NCBI RefSeq assembly: GCF_910596095.1
Contig: NC_056540.1
Span: 20,794,501 to 20,858,500, forward strand
Origin: Thunnus maccoyii
Taxonomy: Eukaryota > Chordata > Actinopteri > Scombriformes > Scombridae
DNA length: 64,000 bases
Direction of reading: 5' to 3'
Shown: positions 30,816 through 41,729 of the stretch, piece after piece
Numbering within the stretch: position 1 is the first letter of the stretch
Layout of the letters: every line of letters begins with the position of its first letter
Notes under the pieces: generated by a model
The model's input: only the letters and a program-made list of their open reading frames with translations
Databases searched by the model: none
What the model was told of the DNA's origin: nothing
Made by a program: the position numbers and the translations under genes

Positions 30816-33335
30816 TATCTTATATCTATGACATAGTGTCTTATTTTGTCTCCCATTTGTTCCTCCCATCCAGGGAAGACTGCCACTGACAGGCACCACA
30901 GTAACAAGACATGTGGAAGAAGCAGACAATGTCCACTATGCCTTTGACATCACAGGTTTGTATCCAAATCTCTGGAGAACATTAACACCCTTCTTTAGTT
31001 GGCATTAATATTAAGTGCAGGACTGTATTTTTAAAACTCTGAAGTTTCTCACAGTTGTTGATCCGATCTCAGCTAACTAATTCATATGACAGAGCTGTAG
31101 AATATTCATGTGGGTGTCTGCACACTATCCATAAAAGGATATCAAACTTGCCCCACTTTTTCTAAAAAAAGGCATTTGCAACAGATATCAAATCAGATAA
31201 AGCATTTGATTCAGATAATCCAGTAAATGTGAAGTCTTAAATTAGCAATTTCTTGATGCCCACAGAAGGAAATAAGTCTCCTACACGACATAATCTCCAA
31301 AACATGTTGCTTCACATATCTTAGACACATCTCATTATTTTGGACACCCTTGTGTCAAACCAGGGAAACAGGTTTGACAATGTGAAGTTTGTTTTTAATC
31401 ACATATTTGTTGCTATCACACTGTATGAAATGCTACATTTTGGGGGGAATATGAACTACAGTAGACCTAGATAAACCTTATTATCACTGAGAATGACAAC
31501 TGCATTCCTTGTATTTATTGTTCGAGTAGGCCATATATAACTTTCACTGAAGGAAGTGTGTGTGTGTGTTTCTGTGCTGCAGGAAGCATGATCGAACGTA
31601 TTACAGTGTTCTGCAGTAGTGCCCAGGAGTTACAGGAATGGCTCGAGCACCTTCAGCCCTTTACCAAAGGAGGCAGCCCTGCAAGCACCATCTTAAAGGT
31701 TCGGACGAACACATACACACACTTTTCACAAATACATGTTTACTGTATGTAGTCATAACAATACCAAAAGTGAACCTTGCACCTCGCTTAAGTGTTAAAA
31801 ACCTTTAAAGACGAGACAGACATGAAAACCATTAGACTCAGCGTGTATCACCCATCTGAAACTCACACATTTCTTTGTCTTGTTTTCTTTGATGGCCCCA
31901 TGTAGACAGTAGAAGGCAAGCCGCTGAGTATGGTCGGAACCCCCACTCACCTGTCCCACCTGGGCAGCCTCAGCGCCATTAGTCGTGGCCCCCTTGAACC
32001 ACCAAAGATCAGCAAGCCCTGGTCCCTCAGCTGTCTGCGTCCTGCGCCTCCCCTCAAACCCTCAGCTGCATTGGGATACAAAGAGGTGGGAACTTCTAGA
32101 GCCATGCAAGCAAACCCACACGACTTTGATATGCATCTCATACACAGTCTTGCAGTGCATTGTTGTGTCGTAAACCACAAAAAGTCCCACACTACAATCC
32201 CACTCTGTCCCCCTTTTCAATCTCTACTTTTCAGACCTGCAGTATGCAGACAACGCTTCACACCTATCATGCAAATACAGTACACCAACAAAATTTACAT
32301 GCATAACTCCATAACTCATTAATTGGACTACACATACTCTTCAGTAAAATATAAAAAAATATGCAAGTACTCAAAAGGATGAGATTAGATTATCTGGTCC
32401 AACCTGATCTCGAGATAGTTTTTGAAAAGCCCCAATTAGCTACACAACACGGGCTTTCAAAACAACAGGAAAAGCCTTTACATATATAGATGAGTGTTTT
32501 GCAAAATGCGTAGGCTAGCTAGATAAAGTGCATGGTGATTGTGAAAGGCAGTGACAAACAGTATAACAGAATTATGCAGTTAATAAAATATAGTTAGAAG
32601 AGCTGGAGGTGTGGCTGAAACATGACAGGATATGATATTTTTCGGAGGAAGTTAATTACAACAATGGCAGCATAATCACCAAGTCTGATGGGCATGTGCT
32701 AGGTGTTAAAAGCTACTGGTGCTCGATGAATGTCATGATGCTAAATCTGTGGTTCTTGTGGGCGGCAGAATCTTTCACACAATTATCAGTCAGCACTTTA
32801 AAACTTTCGGTTATCAGGAACTCCCACAGTCTGGTGATGTGTTGTTTTTTGCATATGCATGTATAGCAGTGTCAATAAGTCACCTGAAAATGATTGCGTC
32901 TCTTTGGCACTAAATACATAAAATACATTAACTCATTCCTGTCCACTGTGAGGACAGAAACAAGCAAGTGTGGATCTGTCTGGGTCTTTTTCTCTGCTAT
33001 GCATAGTCTTGCATAACTTTCTTTTCACCAATTTTCCCATTTCTCCAAATATCTTTCTTTTTTATTTACATGAAATAATCAACCTATTCTGCAAAAAACA
33101 AAGAACAGGGGAAGGGCGGACGAGGTGTAAAAATGTTCACCGTTAACTCTCTATCACATCCTTTTCTTATCGTATTTTTCATGCACATTTCCCCTTTTTC
33201 TCTCTTTTTTTCATCCTGCCTTCTGTAGAGGATGTCTTATATCATGAAGGTAAGGTTAGATCTCAAGTCTGTTTCTGTTGTGTGTGTGGTAAAGGATGTG
33301 GGGTTGGGGGTTGGGATGGGTTTGCCTGTGTGTGT

Positions 33336-33375
<40 letters not shown>

Positions 33376-36300
33376 GCGTGTGCGTGTATGTGTGTGTGTG
33401 TTTGCTCCAGTGTTGAGCTGGCATGCCATTGCTCTGTTTGCTTCACTCCTCCCTCATAGTCATCCGTTGGTTTCCTGTTTTCTGTGGCCCTGCGTGTCTG
33501 CTGTTTTTTTTCTTATTCCCTGTACTGAGTCAAGGTATGGTATCATTTTCTAATAAAGAGGCCTCCTCGTGCAACAGTATAATTTCTGTCATGTGACCTG
33601 TTTTTGGAAATCTAGACACAGAGTGAAGTCCTCTGAGAACCTTGATGTCTACTTATAAGTTGATTTTATGTTGCATGAGAACCTGCAATAATGTTGTACA
33701 ATTTTAACTTCTCATCGTCCACTTTAATCAATCGCCAAGTGAAACTACAAATGAATGCTAACGGTCCTCTGTGTCTGCTGGATGTGTAGGTAATTGTTAA
33801 ACACTCGAGCCATAATGGCAACTTAAAGCAATATTATATAATGGTTGTGTGTCTTCAAGCTTCTTGTGAAGTTCTTTAGTTCGCAACTGGCTGCAACAAT
33901 AAATTATGCAGCTTTAAAGTGATGTAAATATCTCAGCGCACGGTGCACTTCGATTGATGTAGCAGGTGTACGACATGAAACGCAGCCAGTCATAGCACCA
34001 AATTAGCAGCATTCTACTGAGTCCCCAAAACACCGACCCGATGAGGGGAAAAAAACCTCAGTACATCTCTGGAAAATGCTACCTCACCAGTGCAGAAGTA
34101 CACCTTGAGCTCTGCGCCTACGTTAAAGGGAATCCCTTGGCCCATTTAAAGGTTTTATGGTTTCCAGAGACATGATGCAGTCAGTTATTCCTCCTGATTC
34201 CTATAAAAGAGTTTTATGCATCACTATCATCATCACCATATGGGGTGACGTTTAGGAGTCTGTGGTAAAATTTCAGGATGCCGCATAAATGGGTTTACTA
34301 TCAGGTTTGCTAATGCGTGTTGGAGTAAGCTGCTCCGTTCCAGCTTAGAGCACAAGGCAGGTGACATAATGTAAAGTATTTTAAGAGAAAAGGTGAAAGT
34401 CACAAGTTAGCACCTTTCCTCTGCACTGGTTCAAGCAGATTAGCACTGACTAAACTGTTTCTTTTTGTAAGCAGTAAGTGTTCACACCTCCACTTTTACT
34501 GTGCACAAAGACGAAACTAGCATTACGCTTATTTTGAGACCCAAAACCAATCCAGGAGCAAAAAAAAAAAAAAATCATTCATAATTCATCATTTGTAAAA
34601 CCACAGATTGTAAAATATTATAACACCTCAACTTACCATGGCTTTGTGAACAGTGTATTTCCCAGTTAAATCTTGAATATTTTAAGTATTTTTGCTCCTG
34701 CCCTGACTGCGGTTGTAGTGGTTGATAACATGTCTTTGATGAAACCAGCTTACAAAATGTGAAAATCATTTTTACTTTGTGTAGAGGTGGTAGGCAGGAT
34801 ACATACTGTCACCTGGCTGTTTGGTCACAGTCATCACCACACGCTTGCTGCCTTGTCCGTTGATGGAATTTTGTTCTTTGTTGTTTTTGTTTGTTAAGGG
34901 ATACGCGTCCCTGTAAGCTTTTGCATACTGTTTGGTTTGGAGCCTTGGCTTTACAGGTGTGTGTAGCAGTCTGTGCGAGCGTGTGTGTGCGCGAGTGAGT
35001 GTGCGCGCAGAGAGAAATACTAAATTAAATATCTCACTCCATCAGGACTCCAGCAAGAGTCCGCGGCCTATGAAGAAGTTCCTGCCAGGCAACAGGAAGA
35101 AAGAGCGGAAGCCATCTGATGACGAGGTTCAAACAAGGAAAAGTAGGAGTTTTGTCTCACTATAGAATTAAGTATAATGAAAGGCATAAAAAAATGGCCC
35201 AATATTGTCTTTTGATATTAAAAGTGCGGAATTTGTTCTTGATGATTGTGTCCTGCACCTTCCCTTAAAAAAAAAAACCCAGGAATGTGTGTGACACCAT
35301 GACACCGTCTGCTGAATTAAACCTTTAAGTGTGTATTTATTGTAATGCTAATCTCTGGTTTTGATAGGCACGGCTGCGCTGGAGGAGGATGCCCAGATAC
35401 TGAGGGTGATTGAGGCGTACTGCACAGGAGCCAGCCTGCACCAGACTACCACAGGTTTGTGTTTGTGGAGAAATGATTCTTTATCTACTACCTTCCTAGA
35501 TTGTACATTCATCTTCAACAGCTCATATAGCCAAGAATCAAGCTTTTCCATTAATTTGTGTGTGTGTGTGTGTCTATGCAGCGGTGCGGAAAGAGTGTGT
35601 GCCTCAGGTGCTTCTGCCAGAGGAAGAGAAGATCATTGTGGAGGAGATGAAGAGCAACGGGCAGACAGTTATTGAGGAAAAGTAAGCACATGATTACTTT
35701 GGGAAATAGGTTTTTACACTGCTGTCGTGCTAACAGTGACATGCAGGGCTTTGCTGTTAATTGTATTTGGATCTTGGGTCTCTCTGTAATTAGATTCAGA
35801 AATATAATATTGATCCCATTCAAGCTGTTGAGACATGAATCTTCCCACAGAATTACCTTGAGTTGGGAGGCCAGTGTAACCTTTGGCCATTTTCTTGTAG
35901 ACTCCACCCTCTGTAGCCGCATACTAATAATTTTCTTTTTTTTTCTTTCAGGAGCCTGGTTGATGCGGTGTATGCTTTAAAGGATGAGGTTCATGAACTG
36001 AAAAAGGTAATTGTTACTTTTATGTATTGAATGTGATCAGGAGTATTCAGCTACACTGTATGTGCAGACATGTTAGTACACGCTAGTTTTGTATTGTTCT
36101 TCTTTATGTCCTATTTTTGAGTGCAAATGTGGTTAAATGTACTAACCATTGACCAACACTGATTTTTTTTTAGGCCAACACCAATATTTGATATAAGAGT
36201 GTCTCATGTCTCTGATCAGAAAATATCAGTTTATGTTAATTTTGTTTTATGTGAACAGATAGCATGTTTGGATAAAACTATGAGTAAAAAAAAAAAAGTT

Positions 36301-37142
36301 AACAGTTTAACAATAGACTTTACGTGTTTACATTAAGGTCAATTTTGATGACTAAATGTGATTAATGTTTTAATTATTTTAAGGAATAGCTATAGATAAA
36401 TGAGACTAGCATGTCTCCTGTGAGGCTGTACTTGGGCACTCGATGCTTTGAGCTTAATGCTAACATTGCTAACAGCGCGCTAACATGCTTACAATGACAA
36501 CGCTAACATGCTGATATCAAGCAGCTATAATGTTCATCATATTCACCCATCTTAGTTTAGTAAGTTAACATTAGCTAACATTTGTAGTTTTGCAGGTATT
36601 TGGTCCAAAGTAAAATGTTGACCTGATGATGTTGCTAAATAAAAAGCCAATCCATCCAATAGTTGTTGACATATTTCAATCTGGACCAAAGTCGGGGACT
36701 GACCGACACACCGACATTGCCATCCTGAGAGTCTTGATGCTAGCATTATTAAACTTCAAATGAGGAGAAAATAAGTCAAATATACTTTAAAAAGGTGTCC
36801 AATAAGACAATTATTACTTAAGTTTACTGCTCTGAAATTTCTTTTTCATATTATGCCAACATACATGCTGATACAAATATATCGATCTATGATAACCAAT
36901 ATCCACCAATATCAGCTTGGCAATGTATCAGTCAGACTCCAGAATGCATATTTGAGTTTATGCAAACAGGAAGAGTCACACAGTTCTTGAATACCGTTGT
37001 CGCCTGTATGTTTTTACAGGAGAATAAGTGGATGAAACAGTTTCTGGAGGAGGAGCAGAAGTCTCGTAAGGAGCTGGAGAGAGTGGTCAAAAAACTGACC
37101 AAGCAGAAGAATGATTGTACTTGGGATGACAGCAGCCACTGA
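12890..37142 (+). CDS. arhgef6: Rac/Cdc42 guanine nucleotide exchange factor 6 (alpha-PIX/Cool-2)
   Basis: Exchange factor for Rac1/Cdc42 that binds PAK and GIT proteins at focal adhesions. 22 coding exons: 12890-13054, 14316-14399, 16255-16339, 19402-19523, 19904-20108, 20351-20403, 20972-21066, 22390-22485, 23468-23590, 26991-27129, 27490-27549, 28727-28873, 30206-30292, 30874-30955, 31583-31698, 31906-32085, 33229-33249, 35046-35142, 35368-35454, 35582-35681, 35952-36006, 37020-37142. Phases agree throughout: 773 residues (human 776). CH domain about 1-110 ([17 protein letters not shown]); SH3 about 160-217 ([27 protein letters not shown]); DH about 239-420; PH about 437-545 ([10 protein letters not shown]); proline-rich [16 protein letters not shown] in exon 16; GIT-binding region from [20 protein letters not shown]-terminal coiled coil from about 725. 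The microexon RMSYIMK and the rbmx/cd40lg neighbours separate it from arhgef7. Confidence 0.97.
13055..14315 (+). other. arhgef6 intron 1
   Basis: Apart from the foldback element at 13647-13799, a poly-T run near 13222 and an acceptor-side TG run (14291-14310), I see no feature. Confidence 0.6.
13647..13799. repeat. foldback MITE-like element
   Basis: Two 33-base arms in opposite orientation, 13647-13679 and 13767-13799, share CTCTGCCTCTGATTGGCT and a GACCCG core, differ at only a few positions, and are separated by 87 bases. This is typical of a short non-autonomous DNA element, and similar GCCTCTGATTGGCT words recur in fish genomes. It lies in arhgef6 intron 1. Confidence 0.65.
14400..16254 (+). 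other. arhgef6 intron 2
   Basis: No gene seen. It holds a TG microsatellite at about 15889-15919 and a second TG/TC-rich stretch near 16090-16160. Confidence 0.6.
16440..16760. repeat. hAT-like non-autonomous repeat fragment
   Basis: The stretch 'gattaatcgattagtcgatc' near 16612 with AGAGCTGCAGCATTTAGT before it and 'tttgatagtcgatttgtcg' after it is a form seen in many fish genomes as the terminal part of a hAT-related element. The preceding 'tacaagttcccagagcccat' belongs to the same repeat family. Ends are not sharply defined. Confidence 0.5.
16761..19401 (+). other. arhgef6 intron 3, remainder
   Basis: No gene seen. A further relic of the family at 16440-16760 ('agtctataaaatgtccaaca', near 17613) is visible. 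TG-rich runs occur near 18126 and 19259-19287. The open frames here overlap on opposite strands and carry no family signature. Confidence 0.5.
21221..22217. mobile_element. TTAA-flanked MITE carrying a nested insertion
   Basis: The element is bounded by TTAA at 21221-21224 and 22214-22217. The inverted ends are AAAGGTCCAGTGTGTAGAAT on the left and, read inward from the right, AAAGGACCAGTGTGTAGGAT. TTAA target sites are those of piggyBac-type elements. The body is interrupted at 21361-21965 by another element. A second, truncated copy is at 40388-40700. It lies in arhgef6 intron 7. Confidence 0.75.
21361..21965. mobile_element. hAT-like element nested in the TTAA MITE
   Basis: About 605 bases flanked on both sides by TTAGAAT (21354-21360 and 21966-21972). 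The ends are TAGGGCTGGGCAATTAATC and, inverted from the right, GGAGGGCTGCTCAGC, so AGGGCTG is shared. The interior is AT-rich with an ATT microsatellite (about 21792-21828) and several 'aataatcg' words. No transposase frame is present. The copy at 40510 has a single uninterrupted TTAGAAT, i.e. the empty site. Confidence 0.7.
23844..24060. repeat. hAT-related repeat fragment
   Basis: It begins CAGTGGTTTCCAACC and continues with 'aggggtcacaagatgaactg' and 'ggggtcatgagatgatt'. This resembles the widespread 'CAGTGGTTCCCAACC … GGGGTCGCGAGATGATT' hAT family. The right end is unclear. It is in arhgef6 intron 9. Confidence 0.5.
24104..24520. repeat. long foldback element, arms partly decayed
   Basis: The left part begins AAAGGATAGGTTCACAATTT and contains 'cagtcttattagtgcc' and 'aaagtccctctttttgttac'. 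After a centre near 24375 the complementary words return in reverse ('aaacacaaagagggaat', 'aaaaagactataaatgt'). This hairpin-like family is common in fish genomes. The far right arm is missing or diverged. Confidence 0.55.
25500..26420 (-). mobile_element. LINE reverse-transcriptase relic (L2/CR1/Rex-type), antisense in arhgef6
   Basis: Read on the minus strand the segment shows broken reverse-transcriptase words: a [12 protein letters not shown] stretch, then [20 protein letters not shown] (about 26330-26270), and further on LNLNFNSH-, LIHAFI-, SRLDYCN- and [13 protein letters not shown] remnants interrupted by stops and shifts. The order matches the RT thumb/palm part of a non-LTR element. 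It is clearly non-functional. The clade is not certain. Confidence 0.65.
27550..30205 (+). other. arhgef6 introns 11 and 12 (around exon 28727-28873)
   Basis: No other exon seen. AT-rich, with a poly-T near 28537-28549 and an AAAT-type run near 29324-29346. The 79-codon frame at 29835-30074 has no recognisable family signature. Confidence 0.5.
30782..30812. repeat. (TA)n microsatellite
   Basis: About 15 uninterrupted TA units in arhgef6 intron 13, 60 bases before the acceptor of exon 14. Confidence 0.95.
33229..33249 (+). CDS. arhgef6: arhgef6 microexon 17 (21 nt)
   Basis: It encodes RMSYIMK between an acceptor with a long pyrimidine tract (TTCATCCTGCCTTCTGTAG) and the donor AAG|GTAAGG. The length is a multiple of three and both flanks are phase 0, so skipping keeps the frame. 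Human ARHGEF6 has RMSYILK at this place; ARHGEF7 lacks it. The downstream intron carries a long TG repeat beginning about 80 bases from the donor. Confidence 0.9.
33329..33402. repeat. (TG)n compound microsatellite
   Basis: TG units with a few TA and CG variants, downstream of microexon 17. In the transcript this is a UG-rich tract. Confidence 0.9.
33403..35045 (+). other. arhgef6 intron 17, remainder
   Basis: I see no exon or recognised repeat other than an A run at 34561-34574 and a GT/GC-rich stretch near 34969-35007. Confidence 0.5.
36395..36740 (+). repeat. fish interspersed repeat with 'GCTAACATGCT' units
   Basis: The stretch has 'gctaacatgctgatatcaag', 'tgttcatcatattcaccat', 'gcaggtatttggtcc', 'aatccatccaatagttgttg' and 'ctgaccgacacaccgacatt' in the order of a repeat very common in teleosts. 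An opposite-orientation copy is at 50860-51660. It is in arhgef6 intron 21. Confidence 0.65.
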
Positions 37143-37229
37143 ACACATCCACACAATCATCCTCATCCTAGTGCGGCTGTGTGTGTGTGTATGGGTACAT
37201 TTATGTAAGCATGCTTGTGAAGGGACAGG

Positions 37230-37310
<81 letters not shown>

Positions 37311-39600
37311 TTTGTTTGTTTGTTTATCTGTCTATGTTGTGTCTCCATATTTCAATCACACATAGCAGAGTTAGACTCCATTTCTGACAATGATGCTTGG
37401 ACTTTCTTCACTTCAAGTGCTGGAACTTGATTTGACATCATGATCAAATCTAATCTGTCTTCCTGATCCAGCCCCAACTCAGCTAAACCAAGACTGATGG
37501 AGTGGGATGCTTCAAACATATTGCCTCTTGGCGACTGGCACTGTGAACACTCCCCAGAAAATGGAACAAGTTTGGACAAGTAAAAAGGACAAAACAAGTC
37601 CTCCGTCGCTTCTCGTGCTTCAGCTGGAAATAGAAAAGGAGTTCGAAGCCATCAAGTTCAATAGGTGTTCTCTTGCATGCACTTCTGTCACCAAGGGGAC
37701 TATTTTCTTCTCTTCACATCATGTCATCATCATATTTTATTTGTCACAAGGAATCCCCAGTGGGAAACAAATTTTTTGAGCTTTCCTAGGCATGTGTGAT
37801 TGGCATTTTTGTAACATTCAAAACTTCATATCACAACTTTCCCAGCTGTTTTGTTGGCGTTTAAGCAAGTCAAACAGGTTAGCTCACCATGCTACATTCA
37901 GTTGTTTCCAAATGCAGCCCTTGACTGTTTATTTAAAAACTGCATGAATGTACAGTGTTTCTACAGTATGAATTTTGCATCAGAAATGTGATAATCACGA
38001 TATTCAGATATATAGTCCAAAGCTATCAGGGATGCAGCTGCATAATAAAATAGAAAAGGCTTAACTATGTATCATTTATTATACAGAGTATGTGAATAAT
38101 GACAAAGATGTCACTCCTTCTCTTCTTACTAAAATATACTCAAAAATAATTTTAACATTAATTACATAGCCTTGCTGTATTTTGGATTTTAAAAGATCTT
38201 CTTTATTTATTGTTCATCAAAGCATTTAATTGTGGTGTTAGCCTTATAGATATAATTTGCTGCCTTTACATTAGCCCTGTGTGGAATTTTATTAAATTAC
38301 ACTTATGTGTAAAAGCAGAAAAAATATCCTTGTTTTGGCCAAGGGGAAATAGACATTTTTTTCTAATCATAAAAGAGGAAAAAATGACTTAAAGAATTGT
38401 AGAGAAGTCAGAGGCCTCTGTGGCCTTCCTGCAGAGCTGACGGAGCCAGACTGAAGAAATAAAAAGAGAGAGATTTATTTGTGGGTGTAGAGTAGAGCTC
38501 AAGTGCCTCCCGAAGGGGTCGATAAACTTAAGTGAGTTGAAGACCAGACTGGGACTAAATGCATGACATATTGGAAGTGTCACTGGTGGTTTGTTGTAAT
38601 ATTTCAACAGAAAATGGCTCAAGCTAAATGGGTATATATATCGGGTCTGAAAAACACACCGGGCTTTGCGTGCTATTCAAGGTGCAGCCTCTTTCCAAGG
38701 ACCCGCAGCGGTACATTTCCTCATGAGGTTGAGTGTGTGCACTGTCAACACTGTTATTTACTCTCGCTGCACTGCAGAGCAGCAGTGGATGCTATTGAAA
38801 TGCAATAAGTGACGGCTTTACTGACAGACCAGCGGGTTGGTCATTGTAGAGAAATTGCAATAATGATGACATTAACCCATTTTATTAACCAAAATAGACC
38901 AGGCCATGTGATTCAGCCGCCACAAAGTTAGTCTACTCATTGTAATCTATTTGCCTTTATTTAATCAATACTTTTGATATTGAATGTTATATAACAAGGT
39001 CCCAATTTTCATCACAAATTATCCAAAATGTAATAATAACACAGTACTGTACAATCCCTGTTTTCTTGTGCACCTTCTCACAGGGAGGTCAGAGCACTGT
39101 GTAGGGTACAAGGCAGCACCAGTTGATCTGCAGCAGAGTCAGTGTCTTGCTCAAGGGCACTGCAGCAAAATAAGCGCTTGCTCAGGTGCCGGAGCTGATC
39201 TTTAATAGTTATTTCTGGCAGCCAGATTCTTTCCAGCATTACAGAGAGTCTGCTTCCTGTACAGATGTGTAACTCTGTTTCATCATATGTTATATATTAA
39301 GATCAACATTATTGCTGTCCCTGTATTTTTGAATTGTCTTTATCACGTATCATATACTGTAGTTTTCAATTCCCAATAGCCTCAGTAAGCGCTTACTGGT
39401 GGGAGGGGGTTGAATTCCAGTTTCATTTTGTTTATCTGAAATCACATCTCCAGACCACTGTGTGTATTGTTTTTTGAAAGGTTGTTCTATGCAATTATTG
39501 TTGTTGCAAGTATTGTAATGCTTTTTTTTCTAGACACTCTGTACTTTATGTTTGGTATGGTCGTTCTTTTATTAAAAATTTAATATAATAAGTGTCGTTT
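37143..39600 (+). other. arhgef6 3' UTR and downstream flank
   Basis: Sequence after the TGA at 37140-37142 with no coding signal. Possible cleavage signals are AATAAA at 38044-38049 and near 38457, and ATTAAA at 39571-39576 followed by AT-rich and GT-bearing sequence; I cannot choose between them. A segment near 39070-39210 ('tgctcaagggcactgcagca') resembles a short interspersed repeat of fish. Confidence 0.45.
37234..37325 (+). repeat. (TG)n then (TTTG)n microsatellite in arhgef6 3' UTR
   Basis: About 36 TG units followed by several TTTG units, starting 92 bases after the stop codon. Confidence 0.95.
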
Positions 39601-41729
39601 TTACCTGACATCAATTTCATCACACCATTTAAGAAATGGAAATCTCCAAAGATTTAAAATGCAAGTGTGTCAACCACATATACATAAACTCTGTTTCCTT
39701 ATTAATACTGGAAAATCCATTTCAGGTAGGCTTTTCCATGCAGCTTTCAGCACATGTGTGGCTCAGGAATTTGTAGGTTGTTGCGATTCGGTAGCAAGAA
39801 ACCCTTTACACGATGGAAGAGGTGACTAGAATAGATGACATCCTGTGAGTGTGTGCTGCCACTTCATCTGTACACACCTCCATAGAGATTCACACTTTCC
39901 GTGCTATTCAACTTCACCACTACAGTAACATGTGAAACACGTTGCTAGGGTTTGTGATGTCTGAGGTGCTAACTTTAAACTTGCACTGCATCGCGTTTTG
40001 CTTGTGATGGATGGGGTGGGTAGACCTTTTAAAACCTTATATCACTCATCCATTACATCTTTTGGTCACCAAGCAGTTCTTTGTAACTTACCTGTAGGTT
40101 ATGATATAGTCAGTGGTTACAGTTTTCTAATGTAATGACTGAATCTAAACTACGTGTGCATTTTAAAGGGGCTATTACAGTGATTTTACATTTTTTCGCC
40201 CATTTACTACAAATCCTTAAAAGTCAAATACTTCACATTTATGATTACTATTTTTCAAACCATTGTCTAGTGTTTCTGAGATTTTTAATGTATGTTTGGC
40301 CTAAATTCTGTAGGGTATGACCATCAAATGGCAGACTCTTACAAGTTGTGTTGATCAGGAGTTGTGTAATCCATAACAGTAAATGTTAAAGGACCAGTAT
40401 GTAAGATTTAGGGGGAACTTCTGGCAGAAATTGAATGTAATATTCATAAGTATGTCTTAATTTGTGTATAATCACCTGAAAATAAGAATAGTTTTTTTTT
40501 TATCTTAGAATGAGCCCTTTATATCAACAAAGGCAGGGGGTCCTCTTCCAAGGAGCCCGCCATGTTGCACTGCCATGTTTCTACAGTATCCCAAAACGAA
40601 CGAACCAAACACTAGCTCTACAGAGGGCCTTTCCATTTTTCACGAGTTTCGCAGCCACCGTAGGTTCTCCTGCATGCTTGGAACACTTTTGTCAAATAGT
40701 GTTTTGAAGTAACACAGTGCACATATTTCGAACAAACCTGCATTTAAACTGCATTACAGCAGAACAATAATGGAACATAGAAATCAGCACATGTCTCCTT
40801 TGATGGATTGCACAACTCAAGCTAGCTTCAAGAGTTTAAATGAATGGAAACCAATGATTTCCTGGAAAGGAGGAAAAATACATCACAAAATCTAAAACTA
40901 CACTTGCTGTGAAAAATTGTCAGCAGCAATATAAGGTGTACATGATTTGTGATTATGGAGCTAAAACTTGCAAAAATAAGCTGTTATTATATTAATTATT
41001 AAAGCAATAACCATATGTTGATGTTGAGGGTCGTAAGATACATCTGTTCCTGTTTTTGTGGTTTAGCTTCATGAAAAAGGGCATCTTTGGTCTGTGGTTT
41101 CTTATGCTCTAGATTTTTAACACCATATCAGCACAGACGGAACTACACTTCAAAATTCAGGTTTTGCGTCCACTTTTAACAAACTCTGCTGTTAGGATAT
41201 ATTAGTTTGCACCTTATTGCTGATTGTTCACCCTCCTTTGATTTACAGAAAATGACTGCACAGCTCTCCAGGCCACCATTGAAATGATCCTGCATTTTCT
41301 TTGCCCCATACTGGGACATGCACACAGTATGGTTGTGTAATGCAATACTGAAAACATCTCTTTTACCTCTAGCTAACTCCAGAAACAAGATAGATGGAGG
41401 AGAAACTAAGAAAAGAAGAAGAAATATTTTTGGATTAAGTATTTAAACTTCATTTCACTTTCATACAACCCCATTTACATCAATAAATACAGAACAACCA
41501 TTCACAATACTAACACAGAAATTACATAAAATAACACAAAGTAATCTTTTTTAATAAATTATAGTTTGAAAACGCAGTCTCTTAAATCCATGAAAAAATC
41601 TGAAATCATCAGTTTAACTAAGTCCAGTCATTTAAAAGTGTTCTTTGTAGCTTTAAATCCAAATCCATCCACATGACAGAAAGTTCCCACTCTTCAGCTT
41701 AGGTCCGTAGATGTGCTCGCATAGGGGTC
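39601..41729. other. convergent spacer between arhgef6 and cd40lg
   Basis: The two genes face each other tail to tail. Apart from the MITE copy at 40388-40700 I see no gene; the right part should contain the cd40lg 3' UTR, whose polyadenylation site I could not place. Confidence 0.5.
40388..40700. mobile_element. truncated second copy of the TTAA MITE
   Basis: It starts TTAAAGGACCAGTATGTAAG and follows the copy at 21221-22217 through 'tagaatgagccctttatatc', 'gccatgttgcactgccatg' and 'gtaggttctcctgcatgctt', then loses similarity before the right inverted end. It lacks the hAT-like insertion. Confidence 0.7.

Noticed and set aside
33232..33553. Cys/Val-rich and His/Thr-rich frames around 33.3 kb
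   Set aside because: Microsatellite translations; only the 21-nt arhgef6 exon at 33229-33249 is real.
37111..37430. Several overlapping frames rich in Cys-Val or His-Thr
   Set aside because: They are translations of the TG/CA microsatellite in the arhgef6 3' UTR.
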